The notes: generated by a model from the letters alone, not told the origin. A DNA stretch of 64,000 nt from Dactylosporangium fulvum (GCF_025137375.1 NZ_CP073720.1:3992501-4056500); one strand, 5' to 3'; positions 1 through 8,348 are shown, counted from the stretch's first letter. A program made the numbers and translations.

Positions 1-255
1 GGGCTGCGCCAGACCAACGGCATCATCGCCGGCACCGTCGCGATGCCCTGGCCGCAGTACGCCGTCCGCGACGCCATCGGTGGTGTGGTGTGGACCGCCG
101 TGTGGGTCACCGTGGGCGCCGAGGTCGGCGGGAACATCGAGCGCGTCCACGCCGTCGTCGGCCGCTACCGGGTCGCGGCGATCGTCGTGGCGGCCGTCCT
201 CGTCCTGGTGCTGCTGCTGTGGTACCTCCTGAGGCGCCGCGTCCGGCGGAAGTGA
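1..255 (+). CDS. DedA-family membrane protein, C-terminal fragment
   Basis: The reading frame is open from the first base and ends at a TGA, so this is the last 84 codons of a gene that begins outside the window. The peptide has the DedA/SNARE-associated C-terminal pattern: G-I-I-A-G followed by MPWPQY, a GG..W segment and a membrane helix rich in V and L, ending in an arginine-rich cytoplasmic tail (LLRRRVRRK). DedA proteins are polytopic inner-membrane proteins; several act as lipid (undecaprenyl- or glycerophospholipid) flippases. Only the last one or two helices are visible, so the specific substrate cannot be told. Partial at the 5' end. Confidence 0.75.
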   Translation, partial: GLRQTNGIIAGTVAMPWPQYAVRDAIGGVVWTAVWVTVGAEVGGNIERVHAVVGRYRVAAIVVAAVLVLVLLLWYLLRRRVRRK

Positions 256-425
256 CCGGTCAGCATGCCTTGTCGGCCTGGCGCTCGGATGCCGCGCGGG
301 ACATGGTGACGGCACGCACGGAAAGCGTGGCGGCCGGCGCTGGTGGCCCCGCCCGCCGCGCTGTCTGTGCTTCGACACGCCGATCGACTACGTCATGTCA
401 CCGCACGAGTGCATTGAGTGACGAA

Positions 426-437
426 ATTTCGCGAAAT
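426..437. promoter_or_regulatory. 12-bp palindrome upstream of the chaplin-like gene
   Basis: ATTTCGCGAAAT is a perfect palindrome about 80 bp before the ATG at 520. It overlaps a second palindrome, CGAAATTTCG, at 422-431, giving an AT-rich patch in otherwise GC-rich DNA. It could be an operator for the secreted surface protein downstream. The rest of 256-519 shows no credible gene. The regulator is unknown; the functional role is inference. Confidence 0.35.
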
Positions 438-519
438 ATCCGTCCCAAGCTCGCATTTCGGGTTAGGTGGAGGTCGCGACGGACGTTCCCCGTCGATCAC
501 TCGTCGAAAGGTTGTCATC

Positions 520-1032
520 ATGAAACGCTGGCTCATCCGGTCGGTGCAGGTCGCCGCGCTGGCCATGGGTGGCCTCGCGCTCACCGGTACCGCGGCGCAC
601 GCGGACTGGGACAGCGGTCCCAACGTCGGTTTCTTCAACGGCAACCAGTCCTCGACCACGGTCCAGGCGCCGGTGAACATCTGCGGCAACTCCCTGGCGA
701 TCCTCGGCTTCGCCAGCGCCAACTGCAACGGCGGGGCGTACGCCTACTCCGGCAACGGCGGCAACGGCAGCGGCAGCGGCAGCGGCAACGCCGACTCGAA
801 CACCAAGAAGAAGCACAAGAAGCACGGGAACAACGCCAACGCCAACGCCAACGCCAACGGCGGCAGCGGCAGCGGCAGCGGCGGTGCCTACGCGTACAAC
901 AGCAACGGCAACTGGACGACGGGGTACAACGCCGGCTTCTTCAACGGCAACCAGTCCTCGACCACGGTGCAGGTGCCGATCAACGTCTCCTGCAACTCGG
1001 TGGCCCTGATCGGCTTCGCGTCGAGCTGCTGA
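520..1032 (+). CDS. chaplin-like secreted protein with two repeats
   Basis: A 170-residue secreted protein. Start chosen at ATG 520 because GAAAGG lies 9 bases upstream and a clean Sec signal peptide follows (MKRWLIRSVQVAALAMGG, then A-H-A cleavage near residue 28). The mature part has two copies of a chaplin-like block (GFFNGNQSSTTVQ.PVN, then C-N-S plus a hydrophobic I.GFAS stretch and a second Cys), at about residues 36-72 and 134-170. They are joined by a low-complexity linker of GSGSG, a KKKHKKH cluster and an (AN)n run. Chaplins are amyloid-forming, disulfide-containing surface proteins of filamentous actinobacteria that lower surface tension on aerial hyphae or spores. The lysine/histidine-rich linker is unusual for that family. 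No LPxTG sorting signal is seen. Followed 54 bp later by a strong hairpin terminator. Confidence 0.75.
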   Translation: MKRWLIRSVQVAALAMGGLALTGTAAHADWDSGPNVGFFNGNQSSTTVQAPVNICGNSLAILGFASANCNGGAYAYSGNGGNGSGSGSGNADSNTKKKHKKHGNNANANANANGGSGSGSGGAYAYNSNGNWTTGYNAGFFNGNQSSTTVQVPINVSCNSVALIGFASSC

Positions 1033-1085
1033 CCGCGGACCTCCAGGTCCCGCGGAGGCGCCGCCTGCCTCCGCACACCGACATG

Positions 1086-1143
1086 AGCGTTGGCCGCTGT
1101 CCGCGGGATCAGCCCTCCCGCGGTACAACGGCCAACGCTTTTT
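1086..1143 (+). terminator. Rho-independent terminator after the chaplin-like gene
   Basis: An 11-bp outer stem, AGCGTTGGCCG with CGGCCAACGCT, encloses an inner stem TCCGCGGGA/TCCCGCGG and is followed directly by a run of T. It begins 54 bp after the stop codon at 1032. Confidence 0.75.
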
Positions 1144-1371
1144 GCCTGTGTCAGTCCATCGGCACGGCACTGCCGGTGATCGCCACCTCGAGGTCGTGCT
1201 GTTCCGCGCCGGTCAGCGCGGCCATCGCGGCGACGTCGGAATACGTGCCGTAGCGGCCCGGATCGCCGGGCGCGCGCCGGGCACCGCGGTGACCGACGGG
1301 TGGGGGTAGTGCCCGCCGGACCGCCCGCGGCGCCGGCACATTTCCGGGATTCGGGCGCCCGGTGGTGCGGG
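1144..1371. other. intergenic stretch with a possible coding remnant
   Basis: No complete gene. On the minus strand a frame ending at a stop at 1151-1153 reads GRYGTYSDVAAMAALTGAEQ and continues to SAVPMD. This has normal actinobacterial codon use but no start or upstream homologous sequence in frame, so it may be the tail of a decayed gene. No family assigned. Confidence 0.25.
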
Positions 1372-2265
1372 TCACGTGAGCCGCTGCTGCAACCAGGCCA
1401 GCATGACCACGGCCTGGTCGCGCTGGAAGTCGCGCAGTGTGGGCAGTCCGCGGGGCGCGGGCAGCCGGGCCCGGTCCGTGAAGTACGCCGTCAGGCCGGC
1501 CACGCAGCCGGTGACGTCGTCCGGGTCGGGCTCGAAGTGGTCCAGGATGTCGTCGGAGAGCTCGCCGCCGTACAGGCGGACGTTGAGGATCAGCGACAGC
1601 GTGTCGAACCACGCCGGGCCGGCCGCCCCGAACGGCCAGTCGACGACCACCACCGAGCCGTCCGCGCGGATCAGCAGGTTGTCGGCGCGGAGGTCGCCGT
1701 GCACGAGCCGGTCGCCGGCCAGCGCCGCGATGCCGCGGTCGCCCCAGGCCACCAGCTCGTCGAGGTGCCGCGCCACCCACGGGTCCAGGCCGTCCGGCGG
1801 GTCGGCCGCGATGCGCCGCCAGCCGGCGAATTCCGCGCCGATCCTGTCGCGCAACGACGGCAGCCCGGTGGCCGGCACCGCGAGCCGCCGCAGCGCGTCG
1901 AGCACCGCGTCACGCTCCTCCGGCAGCCACGGCACGTGCGGAGGCCGCCCCTCGACGTCCTCGAAGACGAGCGCCACCCAGTCCCCGTCGTCGTAGAAGC
2001 CCAGCAGCCGCGGGGTCGGCGCCGAGGCCGGCAGCGCGGCGGCCGTCCGGGCCTCGGCGCGGTGCATCGACGGGCTCGACTCGTTGAGCCCGGCACCGAC
2101 CGCCTTCACGAACGCCCGGGTCCCGGCCGCCGTCACCACCCGGTCGGCGGTCCCGGGCGAGAACCCGCCCGGCTGCGATTCCGCCGACACGACCGGGCTG
2201 CCGAGGATGTCCACGACCGCCCGCCGGACCGGCTCCGGAAGGTCAGACCAGTCGATGCGCGCCAT
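1372..2265 (-). CDS. aminoglycoside phosphotransferase (APH)-family kinase-like protein
   Basis: 297 residues, typical for APH/choline-kinase-fold phosphotransferases. The catalytic loop HGDLRADN is at residues 189-196, the DFG-equivalent V-D-W at 208-210, and a candidate ATP-binding lysine at 54 (AFVKAV). It should transfer phosphate from ATP to a small hydroxylated substrate in the cytoplasm. Neighbours give no hint of an antibiotic cluster, so a resistance role is not supported. Start at ATG 2265 leaves a compact N-terminus. Stands alone, separated by 18 bp from the end of the DUF1501 gene, which runs the same way. Confidence 0.85.
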   Translation of the reverse strand: MARIDWSDLPEPVRRAVVDILGSPVVSAESQPGGFSPGTADRVVTAAGTRAFVKAVGAGLNESSPSMHRAEARTAAALPASAPTPRLLGFYDDGDWVALVFEDVEGRPPHVPWLPEERDAVLDALRRLAVPATGLPSLRDRIGAEFAGWRRIAADPPDGLDPWVARHLDELVAWGDRGIAALAGDRLVHGDLRADNLLIRADGSVVVVDWPFGAAGPAWFDTLSLILNVRLYGGELSDDILDHFEPDPDDVTGCVAGLTAYFTDRARLPAPRGLPTLRDFQRDQAVVMLAWLQQRLT

Positions 2266-2283
2266 CGCCCGATTACAGCAGTG

Positions 2284-3504
2284 CTATCTCGCGGAGACCA
2301 ACCCATATTCGGACGGGGACACGTTCGGGAACACGTCGGCCAGGGAGCCGAGCCCGCAGCGGCGCTGCAGGATCTCGCCGATGACGGAGCGGTAGTCGGT
2401 GGTCGCGGCCAGGTCGCCCGCGGTGAGCTTCGCCGGGGCCAGGCCGGGCCAGGCGCCGTGCACCCGGCCGCCGCGCACGCCGCCGCCGAGCAGCAGCATC
2501 GCGTTGCCGTTGCCGTGGTCGACACCGCGCGAGCCGTTCTCGGCGACCCGCCGGCCGAACTCGCTCAGCGTGACCAGCGTGACCCGGCCGAACGCGGGAC
2601 CGAGATCGGTCGCGAACGCCTCCAGCGCGAGGGCGAGCTCGTTGAGGTGGTTGTACATCCGCTGCCCCTTGACCGGGGTGCCGAGGCCCTGGTGCATGTC
2701 CCAGTCGCCGTAGTCGACCGCGGCGGCGATCAGCCCGGCGTTGCCCTTCACCAGCCGGGCCACGTCCTTCAGCGCGTTGCCCAGCGGCGTGGCCGGGTAG
2801 GTCGCGGCGGGTGTGTACGCGCCGAGCGCGGCGACGGTGCCGAGGCTCGCCGCGACCGCCCGGGCCGGGCGGGCCAGCACGTCCGGCGCGCCGTCGAACA
2901 GCTTGGCGAGGGTGGGCATCCGGTCGCCGGAGAGCTTGAACCCGTCGACGCTGACCATGCTCACGTCCGGCGTGGGGCCGGCGAACGCCCGGGCCGGGGC
3001 GGTGCTGCCGACCGTGATCCCGGCCATCGGCGCCGTGGCGCCGGTGACCCCGAGCATCCGGTCCAGCCAGCCGGTGCGCACGGAGGCACCGGCGGCGGCC
3101 CGCTCCATGCGCTCCATCGCCTGGAAGTGCGAGCGGGACGGGTCCGGCTGCCCGACCGCGTGCACGGCGCCGAACGTGCCCGCCTGCCAGCGGGCCTGCA
3201 GCGGCGCGAGCGCCGGGTGGAGGCCGAACATGCCGTCCCCGGCGATCACCGACGCCTTCGGCACCGCGATGCCGGGCCGCGCCGTGTAGTAGTCGGGGTC
3301 GCCGATCGGCACGATCGCCGACAGCCCGTCGAACCCGCCGCGCAGCGACAGGACGACAAGCGTGTCGCCGGTGTGCGGGGTGCCGGCGAACGCGAGCCGG
3401 GTCGCCAGGCCCTCGCCGACGAGCCCGGTGAGGACGGCGCCGGCGCCGATGGTCAGCACGCCACGACGGGAGACGCAGCAGGAGGCGAGAGTCACGGCGG
3501 TCAC
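2284..3504 (-). CDS. DUF1501 protein, Tat-exported
   Basis: 406 residues. A twin-arginine signal is visible near the N-terminus (S-R-R-G-V-L at about 12-17, followed by a small-residue hydrophobic stretch), predicting folded export. The DUF1501 core follows: VVLSLRGGFDGLSAIVP, the SHFQAMERMERA segment and a sulfatase-like C-terminal part (VTLSEFGRRVAENGSRGVDHG). GTG at 3504 overlaps the TGA of the upstream DUF1800 gene as GTGA, so the two are translationally coupled; GTG 3495 is an alternative. DUF1501 and DUF1800 proteins are a widespread conserved pair of secreted proteins of undefined function, distantly related to alkaline-phosphatase/sulfatase folds. Confidence 0.88.
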   Translation of the reverse strand: MTAVTLASCCVSRRGVLTIGAGAVLTGLVGEGLATRLAFAGTPHTGDTLVVLSLRGGFDGLSAIVPIGDPDYYTARPGIAVPKASVIAGDGMFGLHPALAPLQARWQAGTFGAVHAVGQPDPSRSHFQAMERMERAAAGASVRTGWLDRMLGVTGATAPMAGITVGSTAPARAFAGPTPDVSMVSVDGFKLSGDRMPTLAKLFDGAPDVLARPARAVAASLGTVAALGAYTPAATYPATPLGNALKDVARLVKGNAGLIAAAVDYGDWDMHQGLGTPVKGQRMYNHLNELALALEAFATDLGPAFGRVTLVTLSEFGRRVAENGSRGVDHGNGNAMLLLGGGVRGGRVHGAWPGLAPAKLTAGDLAATTDYRSVIGEILQRRCGLGSLADVFPNVSPSEYGLVSAR

Positions 3505-4931
3505 CTGGCCAGGAAGTAGGGCGAGTCGAGGATCAGGGCGATGAGGTGCGGCAGCTTGCCGTTGACGGACTGATCGGTCGCCTTCAGCGCGCTCGCCGGG
3601 GTCTTGCCGACGAAGCCGAGCAGGGCCGCGGTGTGCGCCGCCTGCAACGGCATGCCGACCAGCCGCGTCGCGAGTGTGTCGACGAGGGCGCCGTGCGTCG
3701 CGGGCAGCGCCGGCACGAGGTACGACCGCGTCGACGCCGGCCTGGTGAGCTGTTTCGGGTACCAGCCGGCGGCGAGGTTCAGGTGCGCGTTCCACCGCAC
3801 CAGGAAGCCGGAGGGCGCCGCCCACGCGGCCGCCACGTCCGGGTAGCCGTTCGGCGGGGCCCACCGCAGCGGCGCGTGCCCGGCGTCGACGAGGTAGTGG
3901 TAGAGCCCGCGCACGCCGTCGGTGCCGGACGCCTCCGGCTGCAGGCCGAGCACCCGGGCGGTCGCCGCCAGGTCCTCGAACGGTGTGCGCAGCTTCGCGC
4001 CCGTCGACGCGGCGAACTCGGCCGACGTGAACAGCGCCCGCAGTACCGGTGCGATCGCGGTCCGCCCGTCGAGGTAGACCTTGGCGAGCGCGCTGACCAG
4101 GGCCGCCGGCGGTTCGTCGGACACGAACCGCACGCACAGCTTGCGGGCGATGCGTTCGGCGGTCGCCGGGTGCATGGCGAGCATGTCGGCGAACGCGAGC
4201 GCGGCCGCCTCCCCGCCGCCGGCGGTCGTGTTGGCGTGCCGCCAGCCGAGGATCGTGACCGCGCCGGTGGCGTGCTGGTTGGGGTCGAACCTGTACAGTC
4301 CGGTGGTCTTGTCGACGGTCAGCCCGGTGAGCAGCCGCGCGGCGTCCTTCACGTCGGCCTCGGTGTGGACGAGCCCGACGGTGTGCAGCTCCATCAGCTC
4401 GCGGGCGTAGTTCTCGTTCGGCTTCGCCTTCGTCGACGAGCGGTTGTCGAGGTAGGACAGCATCGCCGGCGCCGTCATGCTGGCCTTGAGCAGGTCGGCG
4501 AAGCGGCCCAGCGCGTGCTTGCGGAGCAGCGCGTCGTAGGCGGCCCGGCTGTCCCACACTCCGCTGGACGGGCACGTGACGTTGAGGTGGTTCGACCAGA
4601 AGTCGGCCATCAGCTCGAACAGCTGCCGCCTGCTCCAGATCGCCCGGGCCACGGTGGCGGTGCCGAGCTGCTGCATGACGTCCCAGCCGCCGGTCTTGAG
4701 CGTGCCGGCCTGCACGGCGGCGCGGACGCCCGCGATGTCGAGTTTGATGAGGTTGTACCGGCTGAGCACGGCATCGCAGGCGCTGTCGTCGATCGACGCC
4801 GGGTTGAGCTGCCGGTCGAGCCAGGCCGTGACGCCGAGGGTGCGCAGTTCGCGCTCCGCGTCGGGCGTCGGCCCGTAGGTCGCCCGGCGCAGCAGGTGCA
4901 GCACCGGATCCGAGGGGGTGAAGGCCGTCAC
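3501..4931 (-). CDS. DUF1800 protein
   Basis: 476 residues. It has the DUF1800 opening (HLLRRATYGPTPDAERELRTLG), the SSTKAKPNENYARELMELHTVG region at its centre and the C-terminal GYPD and W..R...NLAAGWYP elements. No signal peptide is apparent, whereas its partner carries a Tat signal, so co-export or cytoplasmic retention are both possible. First gene of the two-gene operon with the DUF1501 gene (stop and start overlap by 4 bases). Molecular function unknown; family members are predicted secreted or surface-associated in many phyla. Confidence 0.88.
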   Translation of the reverse strand: MTAFTPSDPVLHLLRRATYGPTPDAERELRTLGVTAWLDRQLNPASIDDSACDAVLSRYNLIKLDIAGVRAAVQAGTLKTGGWDVMQQLGTATVARAIWSRRQLFELMADFWSNHLNVTCPSSGVWDSRAAYDALLRKHALGRFADLLKASMTAPAMLSYLDNRSSTKAKPNENYARELMELHTVGLVHTEADVKDAARLLTGLTVDKTTGLYRFDPNQHATGAVTILGWRHANTTAGGGEAAALAFADMLAMHPATAERIARKLCVRFVSDEPPAALVSALAKVYLDGRTAIAPVLRALFTSAEFAASTGAKLRTPFEDLAATARVLGLQPEASGTDGVRGLYHYLVDAGHAPLRWAPPNGYPDVAAAWAAPSGFLVRWNAHLNLAAGWYPKQLTRPASTRSYLVPALPATHGALVDTLATRLVGMPLQAAHTAALLGFVGKTPASALKATDQSVNGKLPHLIALILDSPYFLAR

Positions 4932-4970
4932 GCAGCTCTGATTCGGCGCCCGGGCGCCCGGCCTGACCCG

Positions 4971-5906
4971 TCACCCCGCTCCGCTCCGCTCCGGCACCCC
5001 GTCCGCACCCACCCCCTCCCCGGCGCTCCCGCGTTGATCATGTACTTGTGGTGGGGTGCCGAGGGACTCGGCGAAGGCGGACACGGCGGGGTGGCGGGCG
5101 GCGCCGGCGCGGTACGCGAGGCGGGTCCGGCGGCGGGTCTCCAGCGGGGTCAGCACCACGCCGTCCGGGAGCGGCGCGGCGGCCAGCTCCGGCACCAGCG
5201 CCACGCCCTGACCGGCGGCCACGAACGTCAGCACGGTCACGAAGTCGTCGGCGTGGTGGCGCACGCGCGGGGTGAAGCCGGCCGCCTCGCAGGCGCGGAC
5301 GGTCATCGTGTGGCACAGCGTGCCCGGGCTGGCGAGGATCCACGGCTCGTCGCGGCAGGCGGGCAGGTCGCGCGGGCGCGTGCCGGCGATGAAGATCGTC
5401 TCGTCGAGCAGCGGCACGGTCTCGAGGGCCGGGTCCGGCTCGATCGGCACCAGGTCGTAGTCGTGCACCAGGGCCACGTCGAGCGTGCCGTCGCGCAGCT
5501 TCGGCGGTACCACCGCCGGGTCGAGCTCTTCGACGCAGAGGTCCAGGCCGGGGTGCGCCCGGCCGAGCGCGACGAGCGCGGGCGGCAGCAGGGTGCGCAT
5601 CGCGGTCGGGAACGCGCCGATGCGCAGCGGCCCGGACAGGCCGGTGCGCGTGGCGGCGAGCGCGGCGGTGGCCCGCTCCAGCGCGGCCAGCACGTCCTCG
5701 GCGTGCGTGACCAGCACCCGGCCCGCAGGCGTGAGCGCGACCCGCCGGCCGGTCCGTGCGAGCAGCGCCGCGCCCGCCTCCCGCTCGAGCGCGGCGAGCT
5801 GCTGGGAGACGGCGGACGGGGTGTAGGCGTGCGCCTCGGCGACGGCGGCGATGGTGCCGAGGTGGGCGAGGTCGCGCAGCAGGCGCAGCTTCCGGACGTC
5901 GAGCAT
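4971..5906 (-). CDS. LysR-family transcriptional regulator
   Basis: 311 residues. Winged-helix HTH at about 5-62 (LAHLGTIAAVAEAHAYTPSAVSQQLAALEREAG), then a LysR substrate-binding domain at about 88-290 with the expected FPTAMRTLLPPAL and GVALVPEL signatures. The last ~20 residues are low-complexity. Divergent from the DapA-like lyase gene with 70 bp between starts, the classic LysR arrangement, so it probably controls that gene and itself. The effector is not predictable from sequence. Confidence 0.92.
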   Translation of the reverse strand: MLDVRKLRLLRDLAHLGTIAAVAEAHAYTPSAVSQQLAALEREAGAALLARTGRRVALTPAGRVLVTHAEDVLAALERATAALAATRTGLSGPLRIGAFPTAMRTLLPPALVALGRAHPGLDLCVEELDPAVVPPKLRDGTLDVALVHDYDLVPIEPDPALETVPLLDETIFIAGTRPRDLPACRDEPWILASPGTLCHTMTVRACEAAGFTPRVRHHADDFVTVLTFVAAGQGVALVPELAAAPLPDGVVLTPLETRRRTRLAYRAGAARHPAVSAFAESLGTPPQVHDQRGSAGEGVGADGVPERSGAG

Positions 5907-5976
5907 CAGTTCAGCTTACGGTCAACGGTGCGAATGTGAACTGGACCTGTCGCTCGGCCTTCGTCAGGCTGCTTGT
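5907..5976. promoter_or_regulatory. divergent promoter region between LysR and DapA-like genes
   Basis: Seventy bases serve both start codons. An imperfect inverted pair GTTCA ... TGAAC (about 5911-5943) flanks a T-rich centre and could be a LysR site of the T-N11-A kind. Inferred from position and symmetry only. Confidence 0.4.
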
Positions 5977-6852
5977 ATGGACCTTTCCGGGATCTTCGTA
6001 CCGCTGGTCACGCCCTTCGCCGCCGACGGCTCGGCCGACCTGGCGGCCCTCCACGACCTGGCCGCGTCCGTGCTCGACGCCGGCGCCGCGGGGCTCGTCG
6101 CGCTCGGCACGACGGGGGAGCCCGCGACGCTCACCGCCGCCGAGCGCGAGGACGTGGTCGCGGTGTGCGCGAAGTTCGGCGTGCCGCTGCTCGTCGGCGT
6201 CGGCGGCAGTTCCACCGCCGCCTGCGCCGAGGCCGTCCGGGACCTGCCCGCCGGGACGGCGGCGATGGTGGTCGTGCCGCCCTACGTCCGGCCCGGCGAC
6301 GCCGGTGTGCTGGCGCACTTCCGCGCGGTCGCCGCCGCCTCGCCGGTGCCGGTCGTGGTCTACCACGTCCCGTACCGCACCGGGCAGGCGCTGACGACGG
6401 AGACGCTGCTCGAACTCGCGGCGATCCCGAACGTCGCCGGCATGAAGCTCGCCGACGGCCCGGTCTCCGGCGACACGGTCGCGTTCCTCGGCGCGGCACC
6501 GCGCTCGTTCGCGGTCCTCGGTGGCGACGACGCGGTGATCTCGCCGGTGCTGGCGCTCGGCGCGCACGGCGGCGTGCTCGCCTCGGCGCACGTCGCGACC
6601 GCGTCGTTCGTGGCGCTGTTCGAGGCGTGGCGCGACGGCGACGTGGACCGTGCCCGGGCGCTGGGCCACCGCCTGGCCGCCCTGGCGGCGGCCCTGTTCG
6701 CCGAACCGAACCCCGCGGTGATCAAGGCCGTGCTGCATGCGCAGGGGCGGATCCGCACCCCGGCCGTACGGCTGCCGCTCCTGCCGGCGTCACCGGGAGC
6801 GCTCGCCGCGGTGGCACGTTTCCGTGATGTGACGGGTCCGCTGAGCTCCTGA
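5977..6852 (+). CDS. DapA-like class I aldolase/lyase (dihydrodipicolinate synthase family)
   Basis: 291 residues from ATG 5977, the usual length of this family. It shows the GTTGE pyruvate-carboxylate loop at 44-48, the catalytic tyrosine in VPYRTG (Y133) and the Schiff-base lysine in VAGMKLAD (K157) of the TIM barrel. The reaction is a pyruvate-type aldol addition or cleavage. Because it sits next to a LysR regulator rather than lysine genes, it is more likely a catabolic or unassigned member than the housekeeping DapA. Followed by a perfect hairpin. Confidence 0.85.
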   Translation: MDLSGIFVPLVTPFAADGSADLAALHDLAASVLDAGAAGLVALGTTGEPATLTAAEREDVVAVCAKFGVPLLVGVGGSSTAACAEAVRDLPAGTAAMVVVPPYVRPGDAGVLAHFRAVAAASPVPVVVYHVPYRTGQALTTETLLELAAIPNVAGMKLADGPVSGDTVAFLGAAPRSFAVLGGDDAVISPVLALGAHGGVLASAHVATASFVALFEAWRDGDVDRARALGHRLAALAAALFAEPNPAVIKAVLHAQGRIRTPAVRLPLLPASPGALAAVARFRDVTGPLSS

Positions 6853-6895
6853 CGTTCATGCCATCGCAGTGAGCGACCACTCCACCCCTGGCGTC

Positions 6896-6925
6896 AGGCC
6901 GGTCACCACCGCGGTGACCGGCCTT
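6896..6925. terminator. bidirectional hairpin between convergent genes
   Basis: A perfect 12-bp stem (AGGCCGGTCACC with GGTGACCGGCCT) and 5-base loop lie between the convergent DapA-like and PLDc_N genes. There is only TT after the stem, so it works by stem strength. Confidence 0.6.
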
Positions 6926-6936
6926 CGCCATGAGTG

Positions 6937-7353
6937 TCACTGGTCCGGCTTCTCCTGCTCCCGCTTGCGCAGTTCCTCCTCGCGGCGGCGCAGGTCGGCC
7001 TCCCAGCGGCCCAGCAGGTCCTGGTCCTCGCGCCGGCTCTGGGCCAGGCCGCGCAGGAACTCGGGATCGTCGTCCGGCGCCACCGTCGTCCGGGGCCGGG
7101 TGGCCTCGGGGAACCCGTTGCCGGCCCGCCAGGCGGCCCCGGCGCCGGCCCGCACCTGCTGCGGGCGCCCGGCGACGAACCACGCGATCCAGCCGACGGG
7201 CGAGAACAGCAGGATGATAAACACCCAGGCGATCTTGGGCAGGTTCCGTACCTCGTGCTCATCCGTTGACAGGCAGTCGATCAACGCGATCACGAGCACG
7301 ACGAGATCGATGAGGAAGAGCAGTCCGTAGAGGCGAATCACGCCGGACATCAT
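6937..7353 (-). CDS. PLDc_N-domain membrane protein
   Basis: 138 residues. Two N-terminal membrane helices (about 5-27 and 40-62) contain the phospholipase-D-nuclease N-terminal signature: LIDCLS.....RNLPKIAWVF, then FSPVGWIAWFVAGRP. The C-terminal half (about 100-138) is highly charged and probably a coiled coil (RREDQDLLGRWEADLRRREEELRKRE). No catalytic HKD motif is present; PLDc_N proteins of this size are small membrane proteins of unknown role. ATG 7353 is used; ATG 7350 is equally possible. Confidence 0.85.
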   Translation of the reverse strand: MMSGVIRLYGLLFLIDLVVLVIALIDCLSTDEHEVRNLPKIAWVFIILLFSPVGWIAWFVAGRPQQVRAGAGAAWRAGNGFPEATRPRTTVAPDDDPEFLRGLAQSRREDQDLLGRWEADLRRREEELRKREQEKPDQ

Positions 7354-7406
7354 GCCGGACCGCGGCCCGGTTGTCCGTCCCGGCCGTCACTTCGTCCGCC
7401 GTCCCG

Positions 7407-8348
7407 TCATCGGCCCGTCGGGCTCGGGCAGCGGGGTGCCGCGCTCGTCGGTGGTGCCTGGGTCGACGGTGCCTTCGACGGTGCCTTCGACGGTGCCTTC
7501 GACGGTGCCTTCGACGGTGTCTTCGACGGCTGGGGCCGGGTTCCGGCGGTCACCGTCGCGCCGAACGTCGTGACGCCCAGGCCTGTGCCGCCCACCCACG
7601 GCTCGAAGCCGGCCTGGATGCTCGTCAGGTACCACGAGGCGGTCACCTTGCTGCGGGTCCTGACGTCGTCGACGAAGCTCAGGACGTCGACGTTCCACGA
7701 CGTGAGCGGGGACCGGGCGACGTACGAGACCACGGCACTCGTGCCGTTGAAGCCGGACCAGACGTCCCACGAGCGGCCGCCGATGGTGGTCGTACCGACC
7801 TTCGAGCCGACCGGATGGATCGGGCCCCGCTTGGCGAACCAGATCATGAGCTCCTGCCGGTTCGTCGTCCGCCCGTTGGGTGCCGGGTCGAGCCAGATGT
7901 CGTAGCTGACGTTGTAGATGCCGGTCGCCGGATACGTGAAGGTCGCGTTGCTCGTCGCGCGGCCGATCCTCGCGAGCTGCATCGGCAGGGTCGTGCCCGG
8001 CGAGCAGGTGCCGTAGTGGCAGCCGTAGTAGACGGCCGTGTATGCCGCGGGCGCCCCGTTGGTCGCCTTGTGGTGGTCGGCGGTGATCGCGAAGCCGGTG
8101 CCGGTCACCGCGATGCACTGCTCGGTGGCGGCGCCCCAGCGGTTGTTCATGACGATGTAGCGGTCCTGGACGGTGGTGGTGCCGTACGCGTCACAGATCC
8201 GGGCGGCGGCGTGTGCGGCGCTGCCGCCGGCGGCAGGGAGCGCGGCGCTCCCACCGATGGCGGCGAGTACGGCGTTCCCGCCGACGGCGGCGAGCGTGGC
8301 GGTGAGCGTCAGGCCGGCGGCCGTCAGCGCGCGCGACAAACGGGTCAT
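7407..8348 (-). CDS. secreted GH12 endoglucanase lacking a carbohydrate-binding module
   Basis: 313 residues: an alanine-rich Sec signal peptide (about 1-48, A-H-A-A-A site), a GH12 domain at about 50-268 and a Pro-Ser-Lys linker. GH12 enzymes cleave beta-1,4-glucan with retention. Catalytic residues are E166 (QELMIWF) and E249 (SIQAGFEPW), with the family's YGCHYGTCSPGT and GGRSWDVWSGFNG segments. Actinobacterial GH12 cellulases commonly continue through such a linker into a CBM2, but here the frame ends 45 residues into the linker, 53 bp before the next gene. The linker is encoded by five 12-bp repeats. The adjacent upstream gene, on the same strand, carries the CBM2. Confidence 0.88.
   Translation of the reverse strand: MTRLSRALTAAGLTLTATLAAVGGNAVLAAIGGSAALPAAGGSAAHAAARICDAYGTTTVQDRYIVMNNRWGAATEQCIAVTGTGFAITADHHKATNGAPAAYTAVYYGCHYGTCSPGTTLPMQLARIGRATSNATFTYPATGIYNVSYDIWLDPAPNGRTTNRQELMIWFAKRGPIHPVGSKVGTTTIGGRSWDVWSGFNGTSAVVSYVARSPLTSWNVDVLSFVDDVRTRSKVTASWYLTSIQAGFEPWVGGTGLGVTTFGATVTAGTRPQPSKTPSKAPSKAPSKAPSKAPSTQAPPTSAAPRCPSPTGR
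7468..7527. repeat. 12-bp tandem repeat in the GH12 linker
   Basis: Five copies of GGTGCCTTCGAC; the last has one substitution. It encodes the P-S-K-A linker repeats on the minus strand. In-frame copy-number change would lengthen or shorten the linker. Confidence 0.9.

Noticed and set aside
1372..2265. Aminoglycoside resistance determinant
   Set aside because: The fold is APH-like, but no resistance or biosynthesis context exists and family members have many small-molecule substrates.
2284..4974. An 896-codon open frame spanning the DUF1501 gene and beyond
   Set aside because: Only the 3' half is real. The upstream part is an Arg/Ala-rich shadow of the DUF1800 gene in another frame, and the real gene starts at GTG 3504.
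3546..5939. Very long antisense frames (up to 797 codons) over the DUF1800 and LysR genes
   Set aside because: Antisense frames in high-GC DNA stay open without coding. They are Arg/Val/Gly-rich and show no domain.
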